The notes beneath the pieces were generated by a model. It saw nothing but the letters and a program-made list of their open reading frames with translations, made no database searches and had not been told where the DNA came from. Made by a program: the position numbers and the translations under genes. Shown here in pieces: positions 51,795 to 62,890 of a DNA stretch of 64,000 bases (its first letter is position 1; the number at the start of each line of letters is the position of its first letter). Source of the DNA: Burkholderiales bacterium (lineage in GTDB: Bacteria > Pseudomonadota > Gammaproteobacteria > Burkholderiales > Usitatibacteraceae); contig JAHCAK010000022.1 of assembly GCA_019634955.1 (NCBI GenBank), forward strand, positions 1 through 64,000, read 5' to 3'.

Positions 51795-54020
51795 ATGGAC
51801 ATGGCAGCGAAATTCCAGGACCAGCTGGTGTTCCACATGACGGGCAGGCGCGCGGGCGAGGGGCTCGCGCCCGTGGACGCGGAGGCGATGCGCCCGGCGC
51901 TCTTCGCCGGCTACCGCGACCTCACGCGGCTGCGACACGACTTCCCCCTGGTGCTCATCGAGACGGGCAAGGCGGACGGCTTCGCGGCCTCGCTCTCGCT
52001 GCTCGTGAACCGCGTCCTCGAGGCGCTCGCGCCGCGCGGCATCGAGGGCGAGCGGCTGCGCAAGCACGTGCTGCGGCTGGAGCGCGAGGTCCGCGCGATG
52101 CTCGGCTCCGGCCGCGCCGGGACGCTCTCCGAGCTGTGGGAGGAAGCCGCCGCGAAGCTGGGCAGCGGCCCCGACGAGAGCGTCGCCAAGGTGCTGGCCC
52201 TCGCGGGCGCCTCGCTCAACCTCGACGGGGAACTCGCCGACTGCGACGAACGCCTGCCCGAGCGCTTCATGGTCCACGCCTGGCGGCACGTGCAGGCGCA
52301 GAAGGCGGCGCTCTTCCACGGCCATCTCGATCACCTGAAGCGCAAGCTCTCCGACATCCTGCGCGCGGCCTTCGTGCACTCGGAGGCCGGCCAGCAGCCC
52401 GCGGCGCTCAAGGCGGCGGTCGGCGGCATGCATGCGGAAGACTTCGACTTCTCGGCGATGTCCCGGCTCGTGGGGCGAAACGTCCCCCTGGACGAGCTGC
52501 CCGCCTCGCGCCGGGCCCGCATAGAGCGCGTGCTGGGCGTGCTGCGCTCGCAGCGCTTCCACGCGCCGAAGCTGGGTGGCGCCAGCGCCGCCTACGGATT
52601 CCTCTTCGACAACGTGGCGGGGGCGGTCGCCGCCTACCGCGAGCGGCTGCCCGAGGCGGTGGAGCTGGTGAAGGCGATCGCGATCGCGGAGCTCGAGGCC
52701 CGAAACGGCTACGACGAGGCCGACCACGACCCGTTCTTCGAGGCCTACGGCGAGGGCTCGCTCTCCGCCGACGACCTCGCGCTCCTGCCCGACTACCTGG
52801 TCTGCATCCCGGCCGACCGCAACGACGCGCCCGAGAACGCCGGGCTCATGGACACGCTCTCCTCCGGGCTCCCGGTGAAGGTGGTCGTGCAGGTGACCGA
52901 CCTTCTCGAGGAGGCATCGCTCGGCACGGGCCACTTCGCCTTCGGGGTGCGGAGCGCGCGCCTCGCCACGACCGCGATGGGGCTGGGCGGCATGTTCGTG
53001 CTGCAAGCCGCCGCCTCGAGCCTTTACCGCCTGCGCAACCGCGTGGAAGGCGGCATGGGCTGCCGCGGCCCCGCGCTCTTCAGCATCTTCGCCGGCTCGC
53101 CCGCCGCCGCGGGAAGCCTGCCGCGCTACCTCACCGCCGCGGCCGCGATGGAATCGCGCGCCTTCCCGGCCTTCGTCTACGACGCCGCCGCGGGCGACAA
53201 CTGGGCCACGCGGTTCTCGCTCGAGCACAACCGCGACCCCGAGACAGACTGGCCTGTCGAGCCCTTCGAGTATGCCGACGCGGGCCTCCAACGCGTGCGC
53301 GAGGAGGTGGCCTTCACCTACGCCGATTTCGCGATGTGCGACCGTCGCAACGCCGAGCACTTCGCGGTCGCCCCGCGGGAGCGCTGGACGGCGGCGATGG
53401 TGCCGGCGGCGCAGTGGCTCGCCCTCGCCGAGCGCGACGCGGCCGAGCGCGTGCCGTACCTGCTCGCCGTGGACGCCAACGACGTCCTGCACCGCGTCGT
53501 TATCGACGCGCGCATGATGCAGGCCACGCGCCGGTGCCTGCTGCTGTGGCACCGCCTGCAGGAGCACGGCGGCATCCACGATTCCCACGCCGAGCGGCTT
53601 CTCGCCCGCGAGCGCGCCGCCTGGGAAGCGAAGAAGGCGGAAGAGATCGAGGCGCTTCGCAAGTCGGCCGGCTCCGTTGCCCAGCCTGCCAACGAGGGGG
53701 CCCCGGCACCCGTCGCCGCCGCGCCTGCAGCGCCTGCCGAGGCGGCCGCCGCCGAGGAGGTGAAGCCGCCTTCCGACGACCCGTGGATCGAGACGGCGCG
53801 CTGCCCCAGCTGCAACGAGTGCCAGCTCATCAATCCGCAGATGTTCGGGTACAACGACAACAAGCAGGCCTTCATCAAGGACGTCAACGCCGGCACATAC
53901 CGGCAGCTCGTCGAGGCGGCCGAGGCCTGCCAGGTCGCCATCATCCACCCGGGCAAGCCGAAGAACCCCGCCGAGCCCGGGCTGGACGAGTTGATGAAGC
54001 GCGCGGAGGCGTTCAACTAG
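51795..54020 (+). CDS. Uncharacterised 741-residue protein: PFOR-beta-like region without TPP motif plus C-terminal Fe-S motif
   Basis: No signal peptide. Residues 1-330 are mostly helical and unrecognised. Residues about 330-600 recall the end of pyruvate:ferredoxin oxidoreductase (LSSGLPVKVVVQVTDLLEE, ATTAMGLGGMFVLQAAAS, RGPALFSIFAG, AMESRAFPAFVYD), but no GDG...N TPP motif is present. After an Ala/Pro-rich linker (about 630-675) comes a small cysteine motif, CPSCNEC with a further Cys in EACQVAIIHPGKP, enough for one [4Fe-4S] cluster. Last gene of the five-gene operon; likely an accessory electron-transfer or structural subunit. I do not recognise a characterised homologue. Confidence 0.75.
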   Translation: MDMAAKFQDQLVFHMTGRRAGEGLAPVDAEAMRPALFAGYRDLTRLRHDFPLVLIETGKADGFAASLSLLVNRVLEALAPRGIEGERLRKHVLRLEREVRAMLGSGRAGTLSELWEEAAAKLGSGPDESVAKVLALAGASLNLDGELADCDERLPERFMVHAWRHVQAQKAALFHGHLDHLKRKLSDILRAAFVHSEAGQQPAALKAAVGGMHAEDFDFSAMSRLVGRNVPLDELPASRRARIERVLGVLRSQRFHAPKLGGASAAYGFLFDNVAGAVAAYRERLPEAVELVKAIAIAELEARNGYDEADHDPFFEAYGEGSLSADDLALLPDYLVCIPADRNDAPENAGLMDTLSSGLPVKVVVQVTDLLEEASLGTGHFAFGVRSARLATTAMGLGGMFVLQAAASSLYRLRNRVEGGMGCRGPALFSIFAGSPAAAGSLPRYLTAAAAMESRAFPAFVYDAAAGDNWATRFSLEHNRDPETDWPVEPFEYADAGLQRVREEVAFTYADFAMCDRRNAEHFAVAPRERWTAAMVPAAQWLALAERDAAERVPYLLAVDANDVLHRVVIDARMMQATRRCLLLWHRLQEHGGIHDSHAERLLARERAAWEAKKAEEIEALRKSAGSVAQPANEGAPAPVAAAPAAPAEAAAAEEVKPPSDDPWIETARCPSCNECQLINPQMFGYNDNKQAFIKDVNAGTYRQLVEAAEACQVAIIHPGKPKNPAEPGLDELMKRAEAFN

Positions 54021-54054
54021 CGGCGGTAGAATCGAAGGCATCACATCCACGGGG

Positions 54055-54795
54055 ATGCCCACCATGATTGCCCGCACGCTGCTGGCCGCGCTTGCCGCCG
54101 CCGGCGCCCTTTCCGCCGCCGCCCAGACGGGCGATCCCGACGACAAGCGCTACCGGCCCGGCTACGGGCAGCCGCCCGCCGGGGGCTGGCAGGCCGCCCC
54201 CTCGGGGGGCCTCCTGTCGCTCTACAACCGCCGGCATTTCCAGGGCCTGCTCGCCAACATCACCGGGCCGGTGCCGGACTTCGAGCGCCTGCGCATCAAC
54301 GACGCTGCCGCCTCGCTCGTGGTGCGGGAAGGAACCTGGGAGCTCTGCACCGACGCGCACTTCCGCGGCGAGTGCCGCATCTACGGCCCCGGGCAATACG
54401 ACACGATCCCCGACGGGCATGACGACGCCTACTCCTCCGCGCGCCCCGTGGTGCGGGGGCAGGGGCAGGGCGGATGGGGCCAGGGCCAGGGTGGATGGGG
54501 CCATGTCGAGAAGGCCGAGGTGCGCCTCTACGACCGCCGCCACTTCGAGCGGCCGTTGCGCACGCTCACCGGCGCGGTTCCCGACTTCGGCCCCCTCGGC
54601 TTCAACGACGCGGTCGCCTCGCTCGAGGTGCGGCTCGGCACCTGGGAGTTCTGCACCGACGCGAACTTCCGCGGCGTGTGCCGGATCTACGGGCCCGGCC
54701 AGTACCCCGTCATCCAGGAAGGGCTGGACGACAGCTACTCCTCCGCGCGGCCCGTGACCGACAACCGCCGGCAGGGCCCGGCCTGGCGGCGGTGA
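54055..54795 (+). CDS. Exported protein with two beta/gamma-crystallin domains
   Basis: 246 residues from ATG at 54055; ATG at 54064 (MIARTLLAALAAAGALSAAAQ) is an alternative. After the signal peptide, two crystallin Greek-key domains repeat the same design: LYNRRHFQGLLANITG...WELCTDAHFRGECRIYGPGQY and LYDRRHFERPLRTLTG...WEFCTDANFRGVCRIYGPGQY. Each has two Cys likely to pair. They are joined by a linker of GQGQGGWG repeats (54460-54500). Microbial relatives often bind calcium, but canonical D/N-D/N-X-X-S/T sites are not obvious. TAGAAT at 54027-54032 is a plausible -10. Function unknown. Confidence 0.82.
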   Translation: MPTMIARTLLAALAAAGALSAAAQTGDPDDKRYRPGYGQPPAGGWQAAPSGGLLSLYNRRHFQGLLANITGPVPDFERLRINDAAASLVVREGTWELCTDAHFRGECRIYGPGQYDTIPDGHDDAYSSARPVVRGQGQGGWGQGQGGWGHVEKAEVRLYDRRHFERPLRTLTGAVPDFGPLGFNDAVASLEVRLGTWEFCTDANFRGVCRIYGPGQYPVIQEGLDDSYSSARPVTDNRRQGPAWRR

Positions 54796-54798
54796 GCC

Positions 54799-57576
54799 TC
54801 AGAATGACCAGCGCGCATTGACCCCGTAGTTGCGGCCCGGCTGCGTGTAGCGGTCGAAGCCGGCCGTGATGTTGGTGAGGTTGCGCACGTCCGACCACAG
54901 CCAGTACTTGCGGTCGGCAAGGTTGAAGGCGCCCGCGGCGATCTCGAGCGCGGGCAGGGGCTTCCACCACGCCGTGAGGTCCGCGGTCGTCCAGCCGGGC
55001 GGCACGAAATTGAGGCCGACCGTGCGGTCCACGCGCGTGGGCGCGCGAGAGTGGGTCACGTGGAGGGCCGCGCCCCAGCGCGGCGCCTCGTAGCCGATGC
55101 CGGCCACCGCGCGCGGCGGGTCGATGGAGTTGAGCGGCACGTCCTTGCCGGTGTCGTCGCCGCGCGGCGCGGAAAGGGCGGCACGCGCGGTCCAGCCCTT
55201 GGCGAAGCGCCACGCGATGCGCGCCTCGACGCCGTAGATCCGCGCCTCGGCGACGTTTCGCGACTGGAAGGTGCCCGTGGCGCCTGGGACGCAGGCCGGG
55301 TCCGCCGGGCAGGCGAGCGGCGTGCGCGACAGGATCAGGTCCGAATAGCGCGTGAAGAACGCGGTCGCCATCGCCTCCACATCCCCGGCCTTCACGCGCG
55401 CGCCGAATTCCGCGCCGCGCGACGTTTCGGGCTTGAGGTCGGGGTTGGGGATGACGCTGTAGCCGGCGGGAAGGCTCGTGAGGCCGATGTTGAGGTCCGC
55501 GGCCGGCGGGGCGCGGAAGCCCGTGGCGAGCTGCGCGTTGAGCGTGAGCGCCTCGCTCGCGCGGAAGAGGACGCCCAGCTTGGGCGAGGCCGCCTCGTCG
55601 GAGAGCGATGCCACGGGGCGCCCGCCGCTGCTGGAGGCGAACATCTCGTCGGCGCGCGGGCGCACGCGGAAGGCGTCCACGCGGACGCCCGGGATAAAGG
55701 TGAGGCGCGGGTCGAGGGCGACCACCGAATCCTGCACGAACGCGCCGAAGCGGTCGGTGTCGGTGACGGGGAAGTCTCGCGCCGGCAGCGGCTCGCCGCC
55801 CACGACGCTAGAGACTGCGCCGGTATTGAGGATCGTCTGCCGGCCGTCGCGCGACTCGGTAGCGCGCGTGCGGGAGAACTCGGCGCCGGCCACGACGCGG
55901 TGCTCCAGCCCGAGCCAGCGCGGCTCCGCCTCGCCGATGGCCACGACTCCTTTCTCGCGGTTCTCGTAGCGGAAGCGCACCTCGCGCAGGCAGTTGATCG
56001 TGCCGGGCGCGGATAGGCACGCGGCAGTGGTGTTCACGCGGGTCTCCGCCGTGTCCTGCTGCGTGCGCGAATCCTGCAGGAACGCCGTGAACGCGAGGCG
56101 CGTGAAAGGCCCGATGTCGTAGCCGACGGCCTCCGTGCTGTAGCGGCTGCGGCGGGAGAGGTCGTCGCCCAGCTGGCTCACCGTCCGCGGCGTGCGCGGG
56201 TTGAGCGAGAGCTCGTCGGTCGCCACGTCGCGCGCGTAACGGTCGGCCGTGAGCGTGTAGCGCCAGCCGGAACCCGCGGGCACGATCCACTTCACGAGCT
56301 GGCTTTCCGTGCGGGCGCTTTGCGGATTGGGCTCGGTGCGCGTGGCGCCGGTGCCGCCCACGGTGCCGAGGTTGTCGACCTCGCGGCTGTCGGTGCGCTC
56401 GGCGCCCACGAGCACCTGCGTGCCGGCGGCCTCGAAGGCCACGGCGCCACCGCGGGCGATGCCGCCGTCGGCGCGCGTGTGCACGGCGAAGGCCTCGCCG
56501 CCGAAGGCCTTGTCGTCGCGCAGGAAGGTGGCGGGGTCGAGCGTGGTGAAGGCCACGACGCCTGCGAGCGCATCCGAGCCGTGGATGGCCGACGCCGGGC
56601 CGCGCACGATCTCGACCTGCTTGAGCAGCCCCAATCCCAGGGCGTTGCGGGAAGCGTTGGCGTAGAGCCCGACGCGGTAGGACTCCGGCAGGCGGATGCC
56701 GTCCACGGTCATCTGCACGCGGTTGCCGTCGAGGCCGCGGATGGCGATGTTGCCCAGCCCGAAGCGCGTGGCGCCGTTCTCGATCGACACACCCGGCTCG
56801 TAGCGGAGCAGCCCGCGCAGGTCGGAGGCGACGTCGCGGAACGCGTCCTTGCGCTCGATGAGGCTCACGGTGGCGGCCACCGACTCGACCGCCTCCTCGA
56901 CGCGGCTCACCGCGCCGACGACCTGCACCTTCTCGATCTTCGGCAGCGCGCTTCCCGGGGCAGGGGGGGGCGCGGCCGGGGGCGGGGAGGGCCCGCGGGC
57001 GGCGGCCGGCGCGGCGGCATCGGATCGCGTTCCCGAATCGACTTGCGCCACGATGCGGCGCACGTCGAGGTTCAGGACGTTGAGCTTGCCGGGGGCGGCC
57101 GGGTCCGCCCAGGAGACGTGGACCTGCCGCTCGTCCGGTGTCGGGCGGGGCAGCGGCGCCTCCAGCGGGATCCGGCGCACGGGGAGAGGCCCGCGATCCG
57201 CGATGCCTTCGCCCATGCGGTAGTCGTGAACCAGGCCGTCATAGACCGGCTCGGCCTTGGCCGAGTAGGGGAGCTCCCACGCCTCGGGCAGCGCCTCGAA
57301 GCCCGCGAGGAAGCTCTGGCGCCGCGGCAGGTCGATGATCCAGGCGAGCCGGCCGGCGCGGCGGTTGCGGTCGAGGAGGGGAATTCGCCTCAATTCCGTG
57401 CCTGCCCCCGAGGAGACCACGAGCGCGCTGCCCGCGTCGTCGGTGGCGAGGCGCCAGCGGCCGTCGGCCGAGGCGGCCTCGAGGGCCGAGGCGTGGACGG
57501 AGAACGAGGCCGCGACGCAGGCCGTCGCGGCGAAAAAAAAGCCGGCGTGGGTACGCCGGCTAACAGGGAGGTGCAT
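54799..57576 (-). CDS. TonB-dependent receptor with N-terminal NirF/d1-propeller-like segment
   Basis: 925 residues; AAAGGG precedes the ATG at 57576. Signal peptide (GFFFAATACVAASFSVHA). Residues about 35-178 resemble part of the haem d1 propeller of NirF/NirS (SADGRWRLA, WIIDLPRRQSFLAGFEALPEAW start, YDGLVHDYRMGEG, VLNLDVRRIVAQV) rather than any receptor domain. A Pro/Ala-rich linker (183-210) leads to a possible TonB box (KIEKVQVVG), the plug (about 225-350; IRGLDGNRVQMTVDGIRLPES, VEIVRGPASAIHGSDALAG) and a 22-strand-type barrel ending NYGVNARWSF. The plug/barrel is most like haem/haemoglobin receptors. Lies downstream of nirS on the same strand. Its first codons contain a terminator-like hairpin. 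Confidence 0.85.
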   Translation of the reverse strand: MHLPVSRRTHAGFFFAATACVAASFSVHASALEAASADGRWRLATDDAGSALVVSSGAGTELRRIPLLDRNRRAGRLAWIIDLPRRQSFLAGFEALPEAWELPYSAKAEPVYDGLVHDYRMGEGIADRGPLPVRRIPLEAPLPRPTPDERQVHVSWADPAAPGKLNVLNLDVRRIVAQVDSGTRSDAAAPAAARGPSPPPAAPPPAPGSALPKIEKVQVVGAVSRVEEAVESVAATVSLIERKDAFRDVASDLRGLLRYEPGVSIENGATRFGLGNIAIRGLDGNRVQMTVDGIRLPESYRVGLYANASRNALGLGLLKQVEIVRGPASAIHGSDALAGVVAFTTLDPATFLRDDKAFGGEAFAVHTRADGGIARGGAVAFEAAGTQVLVGAERTDSREVDNLGTVGGTGATRTEPNPQSARTESQLVKWIVPAGSGWRYTLTADRYARDVATDELSLNPRTPRTVSQLGDDLSRRSRYSTEAVGYDIGPFTRLAFTAFLQDSRTQQDTAETRVNTTAACLSAPGTINCLREVRFRYENREKGVVAIGEAEPRWLGLEHRVVAGAEFSRTRATESRDGRQTILNTGAVSSVVGGEPLPARDFPVTDTDRFGAFVQDSVVALDPRLTFIPGVRVDAFRVRPRADEMFASSSGGRPVASLSDEAASPKLGVLFRASEALTLNAQLATGFRAPPAADLNIGLTSLPAGYSVIPNPDLKPETSRGAEFGARVKAGDVEAMATAFFTRYSDLILSRTPLACPADPACVPGATGTFQSRNVAEARIYGVEARIAWRFAKGWTARAALSAPRGDDTGKDVPLNSIDPPRAVAGIGYEAPRWGAALHVTHSRAPTRVDRTVGLNFVPPGWTTADLTAWWKPLPALEIAAGAFNLADRKYWLWSDVRNLTNITAGFDRYTQPGRNYGVNARWSF
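57533..57561 (-). terminator. Intrinsic terminator structure inside the first codons of the TonB receptor gene
   Basis: Read on the minus strand, AGCCGGCG (57561-57554) and CGCCGGCT (57547-57540) form a perfect 8-bp stem with a 6-base loop, followed by an uninterrupted run of eight T residues (57540-57533). It begins 15 bases after the receptor ATG and encodes residues 6-15, including the FFF of the signal peptide. It could end nirS transcripts or attenuate the receptor gene. Confidence 0.8.
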
Positions 57577-57668
57577 CGAACAACCCTTTGAAAGACGTCG
57601 TGGCGCTTATTCTAGTGGCAGGGCGCCATTTGCTGGTTGCGAACGGTCACGCAGGTGGACGCGGGTGC

Positions 57669-59725
<2,057 letters not shown>

Positions 59726-60034
59726 ATGAGAAGAATGATCGCCATCACCCTCGCCGCTTGCGGCGCCACGGCTGCGGCCGCCCAGCTGCCGGCGACCACG
59801 CCGCCCGCCGGGCGCCTGCTCGCCTCCAACTGCTTCCAGTGCCACGGCACCGACGGCCGCGGCGACGGCACCTTCGAGCGCCTCGCGGGCAAGTCTTCCG
59901 CCGACATCTACAAGGAGCTTCGCGAGATGCGGGCCGAGAACAAGCGCGGCGACATCATGACGATCCACGCGCTCGGCTACACCGACGCGCAGCTGCGCGC
60001 GATCGCCGACTACTTCTCGAAGCAGCCCCGCTAG
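59726..60034 (+). CDS. fccA: Monohaem cytochrome c, FccA-like subunit of sulfide dehydrogenase
   Basis: 102 residues from ATG at 59726 (MRRMIAITLAACGATAAAAQ signal peptide); the open frame continues upstream without a ribosome site. One haem site CFQCH (37-41) in NCFQCHGTDGRGDG; a Met ligand is available in GDIMTIHALGYTD. The small size and position 15 bases before fccB identify it as the cytochrome partner that accepts electrons from the flavoprotein. Confidence 0.85.
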   Translation: MRRMIAITLAACGATAAAAQLPATTPPAGRLLASNCFQCHGTDGRGDGTFERLAGKSSADIYKELREMRAENKRGDIMTIHALGYTDAQLRAIADYFSKQPR

Positions 60035-60049
60035 GAAAGGGAACGCGCC

Positions 60050-61378
60050 ATGGCTCAGGACAGAAGGCAGTTTCTCGCGCGACTGGCGGCGTACTGCGCC
60101 GCCGCGGGCCTCCCCGGATACGCGCACGCCGACGATGACGATCGCCCGCGCACGCGGCCCGGTTCCACCACGCCCACGCTCCCCGCCACCGGGCTCTCCG
60201 GGCGCGTGGTGGTCGTGGGCGGCGGGATGGCGGGTGCGGCCGCGGCCAAGTTCCTGCGCCTGTGGGGCGGGGCCGGCGTGCAGGTGACGCTCGTCGAGCG
60301 CGAGAGCGCCTACACCTCGAACATCCTCTCCAACCTCGTGCTCACCGGCACGGTGCAGATGGCCTCGCTCGCCTTCGGCCACGCGCGGCTCGCTTCCGCC
60401 TACGGCGTCACGCTCGTGCGCGGCGAGGCGCTCGCGGCGGACCCCGTTTCCCGCCGGCTCACCGTCGCCACTGCGAGCGGGCCGCGTGTGCTCGACTACG
60501 ACCGGCTCGTGCTCGCACCGGGCATCGCGTTCGCCTGGCCGGACGGGCTGCAGGACCCCGCGGCGCGATCGCTCTTCCCGCACGCGTGGCAGGCCGGGCC
60601 GCAGACGACGCAGCTTCGCGACCAGATTCGCGCGATGCCCGCCGGCGGCACCTTCGTGATGACCGTCCCGCCCGCGCCGTACCGCTGCCCGCCGGGGCCC
60701 TACGAGCGCGCCTGCGTGGTGGCGGACTGGCTCAAGCGCAACCGGCCGGGCTCGAAGGTCATCGTCCTCGACGCGAACCCCGCGATCACCGCGGAGCGCG
60801 AGAGCTTCACGCGCGCCTTCGAGGTGACGCACGCGGGCGTGATCGAGTACATCCCCGACGCGCCCGTGACGTTCGTGGACACGGCTTCCCGCACCGTCCA
60901 CACGCCGCTCGGGGCGTTCCGCGGGGACGTGGTGAACGTGATTCCCGTGAACGTCGGCCCGGTGCTGCTCGCCGACCTCGGCGTGGCGAATGCGGCGCGC
61001 GGCTTCGCCGGCGTGGACGTGCTGGATTACGAGTCCACCGCCGTGGCCGGCATCCACGTGATCGGGGATGCCGCCGCCACCACGCAGCCCAAGGCCGGCC
61101 ATATCGGCAACCAGGAAGGCAAGGTGTGCGCCGACGCGATCCTGCGCCTGCTGGGCGGGGGCGCGCCCGACCCGGCGCCCGTCACGAACTCCTCCTGCTA
61201 CTCGCCGATCACGACGTCCACGGCCTCGTTCCTCACCGCGGTGTTCGCCTACGACCCGGCCAGCCGCACGATGAAGGCCGTGCCCGGTGCCTCGGGCGAG
61301 GCGCTCGCGCCCAGCAAGGATCACTACGAGGACATGTTCGTGTGGTTCCGCACCCTGATGAGCGACACGTTCGCGTAA
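60050..61378 (+). CDS. fccB: Flavocytochrome c sulfide dehydrogenase flavoprotein subunit FccB
   Basis: 442 residues with a Tat-type signal ([17 protein letters not shown]). FAD-binding [20 protein letters not shown] and [11 protein letters not shown]-like segment ([18 protein letters not shown]). The redox cysteines of the family are present: [11 protein letters not shown] and [10 protein letters not shown]. It oxidises sulfide to sulfur in the periplasm, passing electrons to FccA. Divergent from nirS, which suggests sulfide-driven nitrite reduction. Confidence 0.92.
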   Translation: MAQDRRQFLARLAAYCAAAGLPGYAHADDDDRPRTRPGSTTPTLPATGLSGRVVVVGGGMAGAAAAKFLRLWGGAGVQVTLVERESAYTSNILSNLVLTGTVQMASLAFGHARLASAYGVTLVRGEALAADPVSRRLTVATASGPRVLDYDRLVLAPGIAFAWPDGLQDPAARSLFPHAWQAGPQTTQLRDQIRAMPAGGTFVMTVPPAPYRCPPGPYERACVVADWLKRNRPGSKVIVLDANPAITAERESFTRAFEVTHAGVIEYIPDAPVTFVDTASRTVHTPLGAFRGDVVNVIPVNVGPVLLADLGVANAARGFAGVDVLDYESTAVAGIHVIGDAAATTQPKAGHIGNQEGKVCADAILRLLGGGAPDPAPVTNSSCYSPITTSTASFLTAVFAYDPASRTMKAVPGASGEALAPSKDHYEDMFVWFRTLMSDTFA

Positions 61379-61437
61379 GGGCTTCCCTCCTCGCGGCGGG
61401 TTGACCGGCGTCAAGCGCCGGCCGATCCGCGGCCGCA

Positions 61438-61479
61438 GGCGTGTCCCGGGCACGGGTAAACTGGAGCCCGAGACACGCC
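61438..61479. promoter_or_regulatory. Inverted repeat bracketing a possible -10 upstream of trpB2
   Basis: GGCGTGTC (61438-61445) and GACACGCC (61472-61479) are exact inverse copies, with TAAACT (61457-61462) between them as a -10 candidate. Could be an operator or a leader hairpin. CCGGCG/CGCCGG (61405-61421) just before may be the fccB 3' hairpin. Confidence 0.35.
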
Positions 61480-61505
61480 ACGACCATCCGCGGAGAGAGA
61501 AGACC

Positions 61506-62876
61506 ATGAGCGACACCGTCAAGTACCTTCTTGGCGAAGAGAGCATCCCGAAGGCCTGGTACAACATCGCGGCCGACCTGCCCAAGCCGCTGCCGCCGGT
61601 GCTGCACCCGGGCACGAAGCAGCCCATCGGCCCGGACGACCTGGCGCCGCTCTTCCCGATGGAGCTGATCCTCCAGGAGGTCTCCACCGAGCGCGAGATC
61701 CCCATTCCCGAGCCGGTGCGCGACGTCTACAAGCAGTGGCGCTGCACGCCGCTCTACCGCGCGCGGCGGCTGGAGAAGGCGCTGCAGACGCCGGCGCGCA
61801 TCTACTACAAGTACGAGGGCGTCTCGCCCGCCGGAAGCCACAAGCCCAACACCGCCGTGGCGCAGGCGTTCTACAACAAGCAAGCGGGCGTGAAGCGGCT
61901 CATCACCGAGACGGGCGCCGGGCAGTGGGGCAGCTCGCTCGCCTTCGCGGGCGCCGTGTTCGGGCTCGAGGTGCAGGTGTTCATGGTTCGCGTGTCCTAC
62001 GACCAGAAGCCCTATCGCCGTGCCCTGATGGAGACGTACGGCGCGCGCTGCATCGCTTCGCCGTCGAACGAGACCCACTCCGGCCGCGAGATCCTCGCCA
62101 AGCGCGCCGACCACCCCGGCAGCCTCGGCATCGCCATCTCGGAGGCGGTGGAAGTCGCCGCCCAGCGCGACGACACGAAGTACGCGCTGGGGAGCGTGCT
62201 GAACCACGTGCTGCTGCACCAGACCGTGATCGGCGAGGAGGCCATCGCCCAGCTCGAGATGGCGGGCGACTACCCCGACGTGATCGTGGGCTGCACGGGC
62301 GGCGGCTCCAACTTCGCGGGCATCGCCTTCCCCTTCATCGGCGCGCAACTGCGCGGCGGGAAGAAGGTGCGCGTGGTCGCGGTGGAGCCGGCGGCCTGCC
62401 CCAGCCTCACGCGCGGGCGCTACGCCTACGACTTCGGCGACACGGCGCACCTCACGCCGCTTACCAAGATGCACACGCTGGGCTCGACCTTCACGCCGCC
62501 CGGGTTCCACGCCGGCGGGCTTCGCTACCACGGCATGGCGCCGCTGGTGTCGCACCTGCAGGAACTCGGGCTCATCGAGTCGACGGCCTACCACCAGCTC
62601 TCCTGCTTCGAGGCGGGCGTGCAGTTCGCGCGGGCGGAGGGCATCGTCCCGGCGCCGGAGGCCAACCACGCGGTGAAGGGCGCGATCGTGGAGGCGCTCA
62701 AGTGCAAGGCGGAGGGCACCTCGCGCGCGATCCTCTTCAACCTGTGCGGGCACGGCCACTTCGACATGCAGGCCTACATCGACTACTTCGGCGGGAAGCT
62801 GAAGGACATCGACTACGACGAGAAGGAGCTCGCCATGGCGCTCGCCGGGCTCCCGTCGGTGGCGGAGCCGGCCTGA
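61506..62876 (+). CDS. trpB: TrpB2-type tryptophan synthase beta subunit
   Basis: 456 residues, longer at the N terminus than classical TrpB (about 400) as expected for TrpB2. PLP lysine in [11 protein letters not shown], phosphate loop [10 protein letters not shown], and GAGQWGSS. It condenses indole with serine. No trpA is adjacent; TrpB2 enzymes often stand alone, salvage free indole and do not need TrpA. GAGAGAAGA lies before the ATG. Confidence 0.9.
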   Translation: MSDTVKYLLGEESIPKAWYNIAADLPKPLPPVLHPGTKQPIGPDDLAPLFPMELILQEVSTEREIPIPEPVRDVYKQWRCTPLYRARRLEKALQTPARIYYKYEGVSPAGSHKPNTAVAQAFYNKQAGVKRLITETGAGQWGSSLAFAGAVFGLEVQVFMVRVSYDQKPYRRALMETYGARCIASPSNETHSGREILAKRADHPGSLGIAISEAVEVAAQRDDTKYALGSVLNHVLLHQTVIGEEAIAQLEMAGDYPDVIVGCTGGGSNFAGIAFPFIGAQLRGGKKVRVVAVEPAACPSLTRGRYAYDFGDTAHLTPLTKMHTLGSTFTPPGFHAGGLRYHGMAPLVSHLQELGLIESTAYHQLSCFEAGVQFARAEGIVPAPEANHAVKGAIVEALKCKAEGTSRAILFNLCGHGHFDMQAYIDYFGGKLKDIDYDEKELAMALAGLPSVAEPA

Positions 62877-62890
62877 CGGGATAGCCGACC

